Shown: in pieces, positions 1-5,319 of the stretch
Layout: every line of letters begins with the position of its first letter
Position numbering within the stretch: position 1 is the first letter of the stretch
Assembly (NCBI GenBank): GCA_028697435.1
Contig: JAQVFD010000116.1
Span: forward strand, 1-6,948
DNA: 6,948 nt
Source: Clostridiaceae bacterium
GTDB lineage: Bacteria > Bacillota > Clostridia > Lutisporales > Lutisporaceae
Reading direction: 5' to 3'
Notes under the pieces: generated by a model
Told to the model about the DNA's origin: nothing
Databases searched by the model: none
What the model saw: only the letters and a program-made list of their open reading frames with translations
Program-made: the position numbers and the translations under genes

Positions 1-565
1 TCAATACGGGAAATGCCTTACCTGCCAATAGCTTTAATGTGCTTGAGTCAACACTGACAGGGTTAAAAAGTTCTTCTTCCTCTTCTCCTATGCGGCTTAT
101 GTGACTGCCTATGGCTATACCCCTGCTTTCCAGAAGCTGTTTGCATATCGCCCCCGCAAAAACCAGCGGGGCAGTGAGCCTCCCCGAAAAATGTCCTCCG
201 CCTCTATAGTCATTGAAGCCGCCATATTTCACATAACCTGTATAATCACCGTGGGAAGGTCTCATTGTGTTCTCAAGCTCCGAATAATCTTCGGTTTTTT
301 TGTTTGTATTATATATTATTGCGCATAAAGGCGTTCCTGTAGTTCTGCCCTCAAAATAGCCGCTTAATATTTCAAATTCATCTTCTTCCTTACGTGATGT
401 GGAATATTCATTGTTTCCCGGAGCCCGCCTTTTCATTTCTCTTCTTATTTTATCAATGTCCAGAAGGATTCCGGCCTTCAAGCCGTCGATATTTACTCCG
501 ATTGCTTTTCCGTGGGATTCTCCGAATATTGATATTTTTATTCCGTTACCCCATATCCCGCTCAT
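1..565 (-). CDS. aroC: Chorismate synthase, N-terminal half (cut by window edge)
   Basis: Converts 5-enolpyruvylshikimate-3-phosphate (EPSP) to chorismate, the last common step of the shikimate pathway; family members need reduced FMN. The 188 codons visible begin MSGIWGNGIKISIFGESHG, the family's N-terminal signature, with the active-site His at about residue 18. A second conserved block, RPSHGDYTGY, carries the other catalytic His near residue 105, followed by RGGGHFSGRLTAP near residues 120-132. Family proteins are about 360-390 residues, so roughly half is present; the frame is open to base 1 and the 3' end lies outside. The ATG at 563-565 is chosen because GGGGGGAAAGATCA precedes it and homologues start here. 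The start lies 20 bases inside the end of aroA, in another frame, which suggests translational coupling. No defect is seen. Identity is secure. Confidence 0.95.
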   Translation of the reverse strand, partial: MSGIWGNGIKISIFGESHGKAIGVNIDGLKAGILLDIDKIRREMKRRAPGNNEYSTSRKEEDEFEILSGYFEGRTTGTPLCAIIYNTNKKTEDYSELENTMRPSHGDYTGYVKYGGFNDYRGGGHFSGRLTAPLVFAGAICKQLLESRGIAIGSHISRIGEEEEELFNPVSVDSSTLKLLAGKAFPVL

Positions 566-1823
566 TGATCTTTCCCCCCAATGCTTTATAATGTATCCAG
601 AAATCAGGATAAGACTTTTTCACACAGGAAGCATTGCTTATTATAACCGGCTCTTCACACCTTGTGGCTGCTATGGCCAAGGCCATTGCAATCCTATGGT
701 CATTCCAGCTGTCTACCCTTCCGCCCCTAAGACTTTTTCTTCCGTTAATAACTAAGCCATCCTGTGTTTCCATAATATATGCTCCCAATTTGTCAAGCTC
801 GCTGCTTACAGCTTTCAATCTGTCGGATTCTTTCAAACGCAGACGACCGGCATTTACTATTTCAGTCCTTCCCTTACTCAGTGCCCCCAGTACTGCCAAT
901 ATAGGAACCAAATCCGGACACTGAGAGACATCAATAACCGTACCTCTTGTATCCGCCGGAAGCGCCCTGACCGCATCAGCCTTTATTACTGTTCTGCCTC
1001 CCATTTCGCCAATTATGTCCAGCACAGACTTGTCCCCCTGAAGGGAATCCATACTAAGACCATTGCATGTCACCTCAGAGCCTAATGCTCCTGCTGTCAG
1101 CCAAAAAGCGGCTTGAGAAAAGTCTCCGGGAACAGTATAATCCAACCCCCTGTACTTTTGACGCCCTATTATGTTAAAAGCCTTGTAATCGTGGTTTTCT
1201 ATATTTATTGAAAAATCCTTTAGAACCTTTAGTGTCAAATCTATGTAAGGCTTTGACTCCAAACCGGTGGTTATCGTAATCTGTGAATCCCCCTCTAAAA
1301 GCGGCAATGCAAACATCAAGCCGCTGATAAACTGAGAGCTGATATTCCCCTCTAATTGAAACTCTCCCGGGACCAGCCTGCCATTGATATGAAGCGGCAG
1401 CTTTCCATCGTTGGTCTTGAACTTTATCCTTTGCTTATTAAAAAGATTGAAGTAAGGCACCAAAGGTCTCTCAACCAATCTCCCTTCTCCGTAAAAAGCA
1501 ACGGGTTTACCCATCAAAGCTGCAATAGGTATAATAAATCTTAAGGTGGAACCTGACTCATGGCAGTATATTCCGGAACTTTTCAGTTCAGATACGGCAC
1601 TCCCCTTTATACACAGTGAAAAAGCAGCTCTTTCAATCGCTATGCCGAGACTTTTCAAAGCTTCGATAGTTGCTTCAATATCCTGTGATATTCCGACATT
1701 GTTTATCGTACTTATCCCTTCCGAAAGTCCGGCACAAATCACCGCTCTATGGCTTATGCTTTTTGAAGCAGGTATAAGAACCTCTCCTGTCAGACTGCCG
1801 GGATAAATTGTCACTTCATTCAT
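546..1823 (-). CDS. aroA: EPSP synthase (3-phosphoshikimate 1-carboxyvinyltransferase)
   Basis: Transfers the enolpyruvyl group of phosphoenolpyruvate to shikimate-3-phosphate, the sixth shikimate step, in the cytoplasm. At 425 residues it has full family length and two EPSP-synthase domains. Visible signatures are SKSISHR (20-26, Lys21 at the active site), ESGSTLRF (89-96, PEP-binding loop), SSQFISGL (162-169), VPGDFSQAAF (231-240), CPDLVP with the catalytic Asp304, RLKESDRL (329-336) and NDHRIAMA (374-381). The ATG at 1821-1823 follows AAGGAGG with a 7-base spacer. The gene starts 18 bases after the aroB stop and its last 20 bases overlap aroC. The PEP loop differs from the GNAGTAMRP type of E. 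coli: by my alignment Phe96 stands where E. coli has Pro101. I would not infer glyphosate sensitivity from that. Function is confident. Confidence 0.97.
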   Translation of the reverse strand: MNEVTIYPGSLTGEVLIPASKSISHRAVICAGLSEGISTINNVGISQDIEATIEALKSLGIAIERAAFSLCIKGSAVSELKSSGIYCHESGSTLRFIIPIAALMGKPVAFYGEGRLVERPLVPYFNLFNKQRIKFKTNDGKLPLHINGRLVPGEFQLEGNISSQFISGLMFALPLLEGDSQITITTGLESKPYIDLTLKVLKDFSINIENHDYKAFNIIGRQKYRGLDYTVPGDFSQAAFWLTAGALGSEVTCNGLSMDSLQGDKSVLDIIGEMGGRTVIKADAVRALPADTRGTVIDVSQCPDLVPILAVLGALSKGRTEIVNAGRLRLKESDRLKAVSSELDKLGAYIMETQDGLVINGRKSLRGGRVDSWNDHRIAMALAIAATRCEEPVIISNASCVKKSYPDFWIHYKALGGKINERDMG

Positions 1824-1841
1824 TCCTTACCCTCCTTGGAT

Positions 1842-2915
1842 CTACACAATTAGAAAGTTCTCCAGCTCTTCGTCCTTTACATTCCTTATGAAGGCGGTTC
1901 CCAGCTTATTTAACAAAACAAGGCTTATACTATTTCCATAATATTTTTTATCCAGTCTTACAGCTTCAATCAGTGATCTCTTATCTGTAATGGGACTTTC
2001 ATAGGGAAGGCCATATTTCTTCAAAACCTCTGTCAGCGATTTTGTTGTACCTTTTTCTGTTAATCCCATCTTCTCACTCTGTTTTGTAATTTCCGCCATG
2101 CCTATTGCGACAGCTTCTCCATGGGTATACTTATCATATTTATAATATTGTTCTATTGCATGACCAAGGGTATGTCCGAAATTGAGAAGCATTCTTTCCC
2201 CTCTGTCCAGTTCATCTTCTTCCACCACTGCGCTTTTTATCAAACAACATTTGTATACCAATTCATCCATATCCTCAATACATTGCTTCAGGTCTTCATA
2301 ATCCGAAAGCCTGTCAAATAGTCTCTTGTCCTTTATGCATCCATATTTGATTACCTCGGCCATGCCGTCCCTCAAATACCTCTCTCCCAGTGTATTCAGG
2401 AATAAAGTATCGATAAATACAATTTCAGGATGATAAAAGCTTCCTACCAGGTTTTTCCCCGCGGGCAGGTCAACTGCAGTTTTACCGCCTACACTGCTGT
2501 CTACTTGTGCCAGTAATGTTGTCGGAAGTTGAATATACGATATGCCCCTTAAATAGGTAGCTGCGGCAAACCCTGCCAAATCTCCTGCAACCCCGCCGCC
2601 AAATGCAATAATAATGTCTCCTCTGTTTATGTTGAAGCTGGAAAGTTCCTCGTATATTCCCGAAAGGACTTGCAGCGATTTGCTTTTTTCGCCCGAGGTG
2701 AAGGATATTCGCCTGCAGTTCAGCCCTGCCTCGACAATACCCTTGCATAATGATGCTCCGTAAAGCTTGTTTACATTATCATCGGTAATTATTACAGCAT
2801 TTTTGTCCTTATATCTCAGTGCAAGATATTTATATAGCTCCTGCAGAGTATTTTTCCCAATATGGATTTCATATTTTGTATTCTTGCTTTTTATAGAAAC
2901 CGCAATGTTTTTCAT
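1842..2915 (-). CDS. aroB: 3-dehydroquinate synthase
   Basis: Cyclises DAHP (3-deoxy-arabino-heptulosonate 7-phosphate) to 3-dehydroquinate, the second shikimate step; the family uses NAD and a divalent metal, usually zinc. The protein has 357 residues, the normal length. The NAD-binding part shows AFGGGVAGDLAGFAAATYLRG (split here as residues 104-110 and 111-124) and PTTLLAQVDSSVGGKTAVD (131-149). The metal ligands are recognisable as Glu187 in MAEVIKYG, His248 in NFGHTLGH and His265 in THGEAVAIGM. The ATG directly follows the tyrA stop codon (TAA then ATG, no gap). Its ribosome binding site AAAAGGAAG lies inside the tyrA coding end, so translation is probably coupled. No missing residues or frame breaks are seen. 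Confidence 0.97.
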   Translation of the reverse strand: MKNIAVSIKSKNTKYEIHIGKNTLQELYKYLALRYKDKNAVIITDDNVNKLYGASLCKGIVEAGLNCRRISFTSGEKSKSLQVLSGIYEELSSFNINRGDIIIAFGGGVAGDLAGFAAATYLRGISYIQLPTTLLAQVDSSVGGKTAVDLPAGKNLVGSFYHPEIVFIDTLFLNTLGERYLRDGMAEVIKYGCIKDKRLFDRLSDYEDLKQCIEDMDELVYKCCLIKSAVVEEDELDRGERMLLNFGHTLGHAIEQYYKYDKYTHGEAVAIGMAEITKQSEKMGLTEKGTTKSLTEVLKKYGLPYESPITDKRSLIEAVRLDKKYYGNSISLVLLNKLGTAFIRNVKDEELENFLIV

Positions 2916-3773
2916 TTATATTATCTTCCTTTTCCCTTTAATTGCATTGTCAAATAGGATTTGAAGGCAGCTTTCGTCCTGTGCATTTATAGCATTTTTT
3001 AAATTATGAAGCATATTCTCCATATCTTCTATTCTATCAATAATATTCAAATTATTCATCCTGAAAATTTGAGTCCAAAGTTCCTTATTCAATACCGCCA
3101 CTCTGGTGGCATCCTTGAAACTGCGTCCGGTAAAAAGGTTCATGTCTTTCTCACCCATCATAAGGTTTGCGAATGAGATGGCAACTATATGAGGAAGCTG
3201 GCTGGTAAAGGATATCATGCGGTCATGAACCTCTGCCCCTATCCTGGTCACACACTTGCAGCCTATTGCAGCTGCCAGCTTTTCTATTACTGCCATCCCA
3301 CTTTCGCTATTACTTTCGTGAGGTGTAATAATATAATTTGTATCAAAAAAAAGATCCCGGGATGCGGCTTCAAAACCTTGAAATTCATTCCCCGCCATTG
3401 GATGTCCCCCAACAAACTCCACATCTGACCCCAAGCTTTTTTTTGCTGCTTCAATTATCGGCTGTTTTATACCGCAAGTATCGGTAACTATGGTTCCCGG
3501 TCTGAAATATCCGGCATAATTCTTTATAAATTCGATTGTATCCCGTGGATATAAAGCTATTATTACCATATCGGACTTGCATAATATTTCATCGGCATTA
3601 GAAGCACCCTCGTCTATTACTCCGCATGCGACCGCTTTGTTCAATACGCTCTCATCAATGTCTATGCCGAATATTCTTCCCACATTGAACTGCCTCAGTG
3701 CCATGGCAAAGGAGCCGCCTATTAACCCCAATCCGACTACTGTAATATTACTTCTAAAATCGCCCTCTTCCAA
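2916..3773 (-). CDS. tyrA: Prephenate dehydrogenase, short form
   Basis: Oxidatively decarboxylates prephenate to 4-hydroxyphenylpyruvate, the committed step to tyrosine, with NAD(P). An N-terminal Rossmann motif GLGLIGGS (14-21) is followed by the acidic GIDID end of the next strand. The family blocks VTDTCGIKQ (96-104), GGHPMAG (122-128), SQLPHIVA (191-198) and FKDATRVA (219-226) follow. I choose the TTG at 3771-3773, giving 285 residues, because GGGAGG lies 7 bases upstream. An ORF extension of six codons to ATG at 3791 would place this ribosome binding site inside the gene, and that ATG has none of its own. The protein ends soon after the helical domain, with no C-terminal ACT domain of the kind in Bacillus TyrA (about 370 residues). 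Arogenate as substrate cannot be excluded. Confidence 0.93.
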   Translation of the reverse strand: MEEGDFRSNITVVGLGLIGGSFAMALRQFNVGRIFGIDIDESVLNKAVACGVIDEGASNADEILCKSDMVIIALYPRDTIEFIKNYAGYFRPGTIVTDTCGIKQPIIEAAKKSLGSDVEFVGGHPMAGNEFQGFEAASRDLFFDTNYIITPHESNSESGMAVIEKLAAAIGCKCVTRIGAEVHDRMISFTSQLPHIVAISFANLMMGEKDMNLFTGRSFKDATRVAVLNKELWTQIFRMNNLNIIDRIEDMENMLHNLKNAINAQDESCLQILFDNAIKGKRKII

Positions 3774-3780
3774 TTTAATC

Positions 3781-3786
3781 CCTCCC
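3781..3786 (-). promoter_or_regulatory. Ribosome binding site that sets the TTG start of tyrA
   Basis: The minus strand reads GGGAGGGATTAAATTG: a strong Shine-Dalgarno core with a 7-base spacer to the TTG at 3771-3773. The two tandem ATGs further upstream (3786-3791) overlap this site and have no purine-rich element before them. Confidence 0.75.
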
Positions 3787-3799
3787 ATCATCGTAAGAT

Positions 3800-4609
3800 T
3801 TAACTGATATCCTTCCTAAGAACATCCATCAATGACTTAAACCGTTCCGGTTTAATGGATTGTTGTCCATCACACTTGGCATTTGCAGGATCGTTGTGAA
3901 CTTCTATCATAATTCCGTCAGCTCCCACAGCAACCGCCGCCTTCGCAAGAGGTTCAACCATCCACCACAAGCCTGCCGCATGGCTTGGATCAACTATAAC
4001 AGGCAAATGACTGAGTTTCTTGATTGCCAGAACAGCACTAAGGTCCAAAGTATTTCTTGTATAGGTTTCAAAGGTTCTTATACCTCTTTCACACAGTATT
4101 ACATTGCTGTTCCCCTCAGACATGATATATTCTGCTGACATAAGCAATTCATCTACCGTTGCAGACAGTCCGCGCTTTAAAAGTATTGGTTTTGTGGTCT
4201 TTCCGAGCTCCTTAAGCAGCTCAAAGTTTTGCATGTTTCTCGCTCCAACCTGTATAACATCAACATCTTCTACGAACCTTCCTATCATATCCGCTGACAT
4301 TATTTCCGTGACAATCGGAAGGCCGGTTTCCTTCCCGGCTTGCTTCAAAAGTTCAAGTCCTTCAAGTTTCATTCCCTGGAAGCTGTAAGGTGAAGACCTT
4401 GGTTTAAATGCACCTCCTCTTAAAAAGTCTGCCCCGCACTCCTTCACGTTTTTCGCCAATTCCAATATCTGTTCTTTGCTTTCCACTGAGCAAGGACCTG
4501 CTATTACAGCCAGCCGTCCTCCGCCAATGGCCTTATCTCCTACCCGTATCACCGAGTTATCCATATGGGACATTCTGTTTGAAAGCCTGTAGCTCTGCTG
4601 AGTATTCAT
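3800..4609 (-). CDS. aroF: DAHP synthase, type I-beta, without regulatory domain
   Basis: Condenses phosphoenolpyruvate with erythrose-4-phosphate to DAHP, the entry to the shikimate pathway. The 269-residue protein is almost entirely the catalytic (beta/alpha)8 barrel of the I-beta class. Motifs are AGPCSVES (37-44, metal ligand Cys40), RGGAFKPRSSPYSFQG (64-79), QVGARNMQN (120-128), KRG (145-147), CERGIRTFE (173-181), DPSHA (207-211, metal ligand His210), EVHNDP (236-241, Glu236) and CDGQQS (246-251, Asp247). The Thermotoga I-beta enzyme has an extra N-terminal ferredoxin-like domain (about 338 residues in all), and Bacillus carries a fused chorismate mutase; neither is here. The ATG follows AAGGAGG with a 6-base spacer. 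It is the first gene of the aro operon and lies 22 bases after a leader terminator. The aroF symbol is by convention; aroG or aroA(G) is used in some species. Confidence 0.95.
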   Translation of the reverse strand: MNTQQSYRLSNRMSHMDNSVIRVGDKAIGGGRLAVIAGPCSVESKEQILELAKNVKECGADFLRGGAFKPRSSPYSFQGMKLEGLELLKQAGKETGLPIVTEIMSADMIGRFVEDVDVIQVGARNMQNFELLKELGKTTKPILLKRGLSATVDELLMSAEYIMSEGNSNVILCERGIRTFETYTRNTLDLSAVLAIKKLSHLPVIVDPSHAAGLWWMVEPLAKAAVAVGADGIMIEVHNDPANAKCDGQQSIKPERFKSLMDVLRKDIS

Positions 4610-4615
4610 AATTAC

Positions 4616-4622
4616 CCTCCTT
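4616..4622 (-). promoter_or_regulatory. aroF ribosome binding site abutting the terminator tail
   Basis: AAGGAGG with the spacer GTAATT before the aroF ATG at 4607-4609. It begins right after the U-rich tail of the upstream hairpin, so termination there would yield a transcript lacking this site and aroF. Confidence 0.85.
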
Positions 4623-4656
4623 ATAATAAAAAATAAGGCTCAAATGAGCCTTATTT
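4623..4656 (-). terminator. Intrinsic terminator in the aro leader (attenuator)
   Basis: On the minus strand AAATAAGGCTC (4656-4646) pairs perfectly with GAGCCTTATTT (4641-4631) around an ATTT loop, an 11-base-pair stem. The stretch TTTTTTATTAT (4633-4623) overlaps the stem end and gives the U-rich tail. It sits downstream of the aro promoter and just before the aroF ribosome binding site, so it can only act as a conditional terminator of the aro operon, not as the end of the upstream operon, which has its own at 5081-5102. Read on the plus strand the stem is followed by aaaccgg, without a T-run, so it is directed to the minus strand. Confidence 0.85.
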
Positions 4657-4720
4657 AAACCGGTACAATTTCATATATAGAGATATTACCTACAATATGT
4701 GCTTAAATTCTTCTAACTCA
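4645..4720 (-). promoter_or_regulatory. Candidate antiterminator pairing
   Basis: Two segments near the end of the leader-peptide ORF can pair with the 5' arm of the terminator. TGAGTT (4720-4715) pairs with GGCTCA (4650-4645), using two G-U pairs. ATTTAAGC (4708-4701) pairs with GTTTAAAT (4660-4653), using one G-U pair. The two helices are separated by internal loops of 6 and 2 bases. Forming this structure uses bases 4656-4646 and so excludes the terminator. A ribosome that finishes the ORF at 4690 would cover 4720-4701, and the terminator could form. I found the pairing by eye; no folding energy was calculated. Confidence 0.5.
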
Positions 4721-4836
4721 TTAAGAAAAGGAATATATTCTTTTTTGCATGCATAATAACCAGCGCTATAATAATAGCCCAGGTCAAAGCTAAAGTAATA
4801 TATTCCGCTTATTCCTTTTCCAAATAAATTATTCAT
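4690..4836 (-). CDS. Tyr/Phe-rich leader peptide of the aro operon
   Basis: A 48-residue ORF in the leader of aroF. It contains 8 Tyr (residues 13, 14, 21-23, 27, 28, 34) and 5 Phe (5, 15, 17, 37, 44) but no Trp. The core around residues 12-17 reads IYYFSF, followed by GYYYSAGYYACK (20-31). Such clustering of codons for the end product of the operon, followed by a terminator, is the hallmark of a leader peptide for ribosome-mediated attenuation. The likely role is to sense charged tRNA-Tyr, perhaps with tRNA-Phe. The ATG at 4834-4836 is the only ATG/GTG/TTG codon after an in-frame TAA 24 bases upstream; a GGAG lies 11 bases before it, a modest ribosome binding site. It is longer than the classic 14-36 residue leaders. 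It could instead be a small functional protein; I recognise no family. Confidence 0.65.
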   Translation of the reverse strand: MNNLFGKGISGIYYFSFDLGYYYSAGYYACKKEYIPFLNELEEFKHIL

Positions 4837-4886
4837 TGCACAAAAATCTCCATATCTTTATGTTTCATACTAAATATTTACTTGAT

Positions 4887-4931
4887 TCATATGTTTGAAA
4901 TAAATGTATTTCTAAAAATTATAACATATGA
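4887..4931 (-). repeat. Perfect 9-base inverted repeat across the promoter start site
   Basis: TCATATGTT (minus strand 4931-4923, ending in the -10 element) recurs inverted as AACATATGA (4895-4887), about 36 bases centre to centre. Each half contains the palindrome CATATG. The placement across the start of transcription could suit an operator, but the sequence is AT-rich and this may be chance. Confidence 0.25.
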
Positions 4932-4945
4932 GATAAATATGTCAA
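4918..4945 (-). promoter_or_regulatory. Consensus sigma-A promoter of the aro operon
   Basis: Minus strand TTGACA (4945-4940), a 16-base spacer, then TATAAT (4923-4918). Both hexamers match the consensus exactly. The predicted start of transcription is near 4911. The -35 element begins 7 bases after the stop of the small membrane peptide, so the promoter serves only the leader and aro genes. Confidence 0.85.
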
Positions 4946-4951
4946 CTCCTA

Positions 4952-5035
4952 TTATTGAAATAATGGAGCAATGATTGTCAGCAGAAATGCCAAAATAACC
5001 AATATGCTAATTACCGCAACAGTTTTTCTTTTCAC
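4952..5035 (-). CDS. 27-residue single-span membrane peptide
   Basis: A GTG-started ORF encodes a basic start, (M)KRKT, followed by about 20 hydrophobic residues (VAVISILVILAFLLTIIAPL) and ends in FQ. This predicts one membrane helix with the N-terminus probably inside, by the positive-inside rule. GGGGGTG lies 5 bases before the GTG, a plausible ribosome binding site. It stands alone between the terminator of the obg operon and the aro promoter. No clear promoter of its own is seen; it may rely on read-through. Its size and build recall very short membrane peptides of Bacillota such as Prli42, but I cannot assign a family. The role is unknown. Confidence 0.6.
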   Translation of the reverse strand: MKRKTVAVISILVILAFLLTIIAPLFQ

Positions 5036-5080
5036 AAATACACCCCCGATTTACATAAATGCTGTTACTCCATGATGCTC

Positions 5081-5102
5081 AAAAGGCAGACATACGTCTG
5101 CC
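5081..5102 (-). terminator. Intrinsic terminator of the obg operon
   Basis: Minus strand GGCAGAC (5102-5096) and GTCTGCC (5091-5085) form a 7-base-pair GC-rich stem around a GTAT loop, followed by TTTT (5084-5081). It starts 8 bases after the stop codon of the cysteine-cluster gene. The T-run is short, so some read-through into the small membrane-peptide gene is possible. Confidence 0.75.
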
Positions 5103-5109
5103 GTTATAC

Positions 5110-5295
5110 TTATACTTCTACTTCTTTCTTGAGTTTACGTCGATGAGTTTCGTATCCAGGATCACCCTTTTTCCAGCCCTTTCTGCTCTTTTCGGTATTA
5201 GCGATAAAACTATCGTTAATAATAATTTCGTTCCTTGCCAAGCAGAAATATGTGGGGGTGTTCTGTTTACAATTTTCGCAATGCATGCAGTTCAT
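5110..5295 (-). CDS. Small cysteine-cluster protein, function unknown
   Basis: The 61-residue protein begins MNCMHCENC and has a fourth cysteine at position 18, a Cys-x2-Cys-x2-Cys-x8-Cys pattern suited to binding zinc or an iron-sulfur cluster. The second half is highly charged and basic (KSRKGWKKGDPGYETHRRKL) and ends KKEVEV. No signal peptide or membrane segment is seen, so it is probably cytoplasmic and could bind nucleic acid. It starts 24 bases after the obg stop and ends 8 bases before a terminator, so it appears to be the last gene of the obg operon. GGAGG lies 13 bases before the ATG, a long spacing; the internal ATG at 5284-5286 is an alternative. I do not recognise the family. Confidence 0.75.
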   Translation of the reverse strand: MNCMHCENCKQNTPTYFCLARNEIIINDSFIANTEKSRKGWKKGDPGYETHRRKLKKEVEV

Positions 5296-5319
5296 TTCCT
5301 ACAATTGACCTCCAGTTTT

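Larger units (their letters stand above)
4610..4911 (-). promoter_or_regulatory. Transcribed leader of the aro operon (ribosome-mediated attenuator)
   Basis: About 300 bases lie between the predicted transcription start (near 4911) and aroF. In order of transcription there is a weak 5' hairpin (GAAATA/TATTTC, 4912-4897), the Tyr-rich ORF, a small hairpin over its Tyr-Tyr-Tyr codons (GCTAT/ATAGC, 4778-4765), the antiterminator segments, the terminator and the aroF ribosome binding site. The ends of the codons for Tyr13 to Tyr34 lie at 4798-4735, upstream of the antiterminator segment starting at 4720. A ribosome stalled on any of these codons would leave that segment free. No T-box consensus (AGGGUGGNACCGCG-like) is present. 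Structural logic is seen; function is inferred. Confidence 0.65.

Noticed and set aside
101..1806. Several plus-strand ORFs opposite aroC and aroA
   Set aside because: All are antisense to recognised enzymes and have low-complexity translations without motifs.
2482..2748. 88-codon minus-strand ORF inside aroB
   Set aside because: It is in another frame over the best-conserved aroB segment, including the NAD-binding and active-site motifs.
4651..4674. Seven-codon ORF MKLYRFK overlapping the 5' arm of the attenuator
   Set aside because: It contains a Tyr and a Phe codon and could influence the terminator, but it lacks a ribosome binding site at usable distance and is short enough to be chance.
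4610..4911. T-box riboswitch for tRNA-Tyr
   Set aside because: Length and position would suit one, but no T-box consensus like AGGGUGGNACCGCG precedes the terminator; the nearest string, TGTACCGG, does not match and is not part of the terminator stem.
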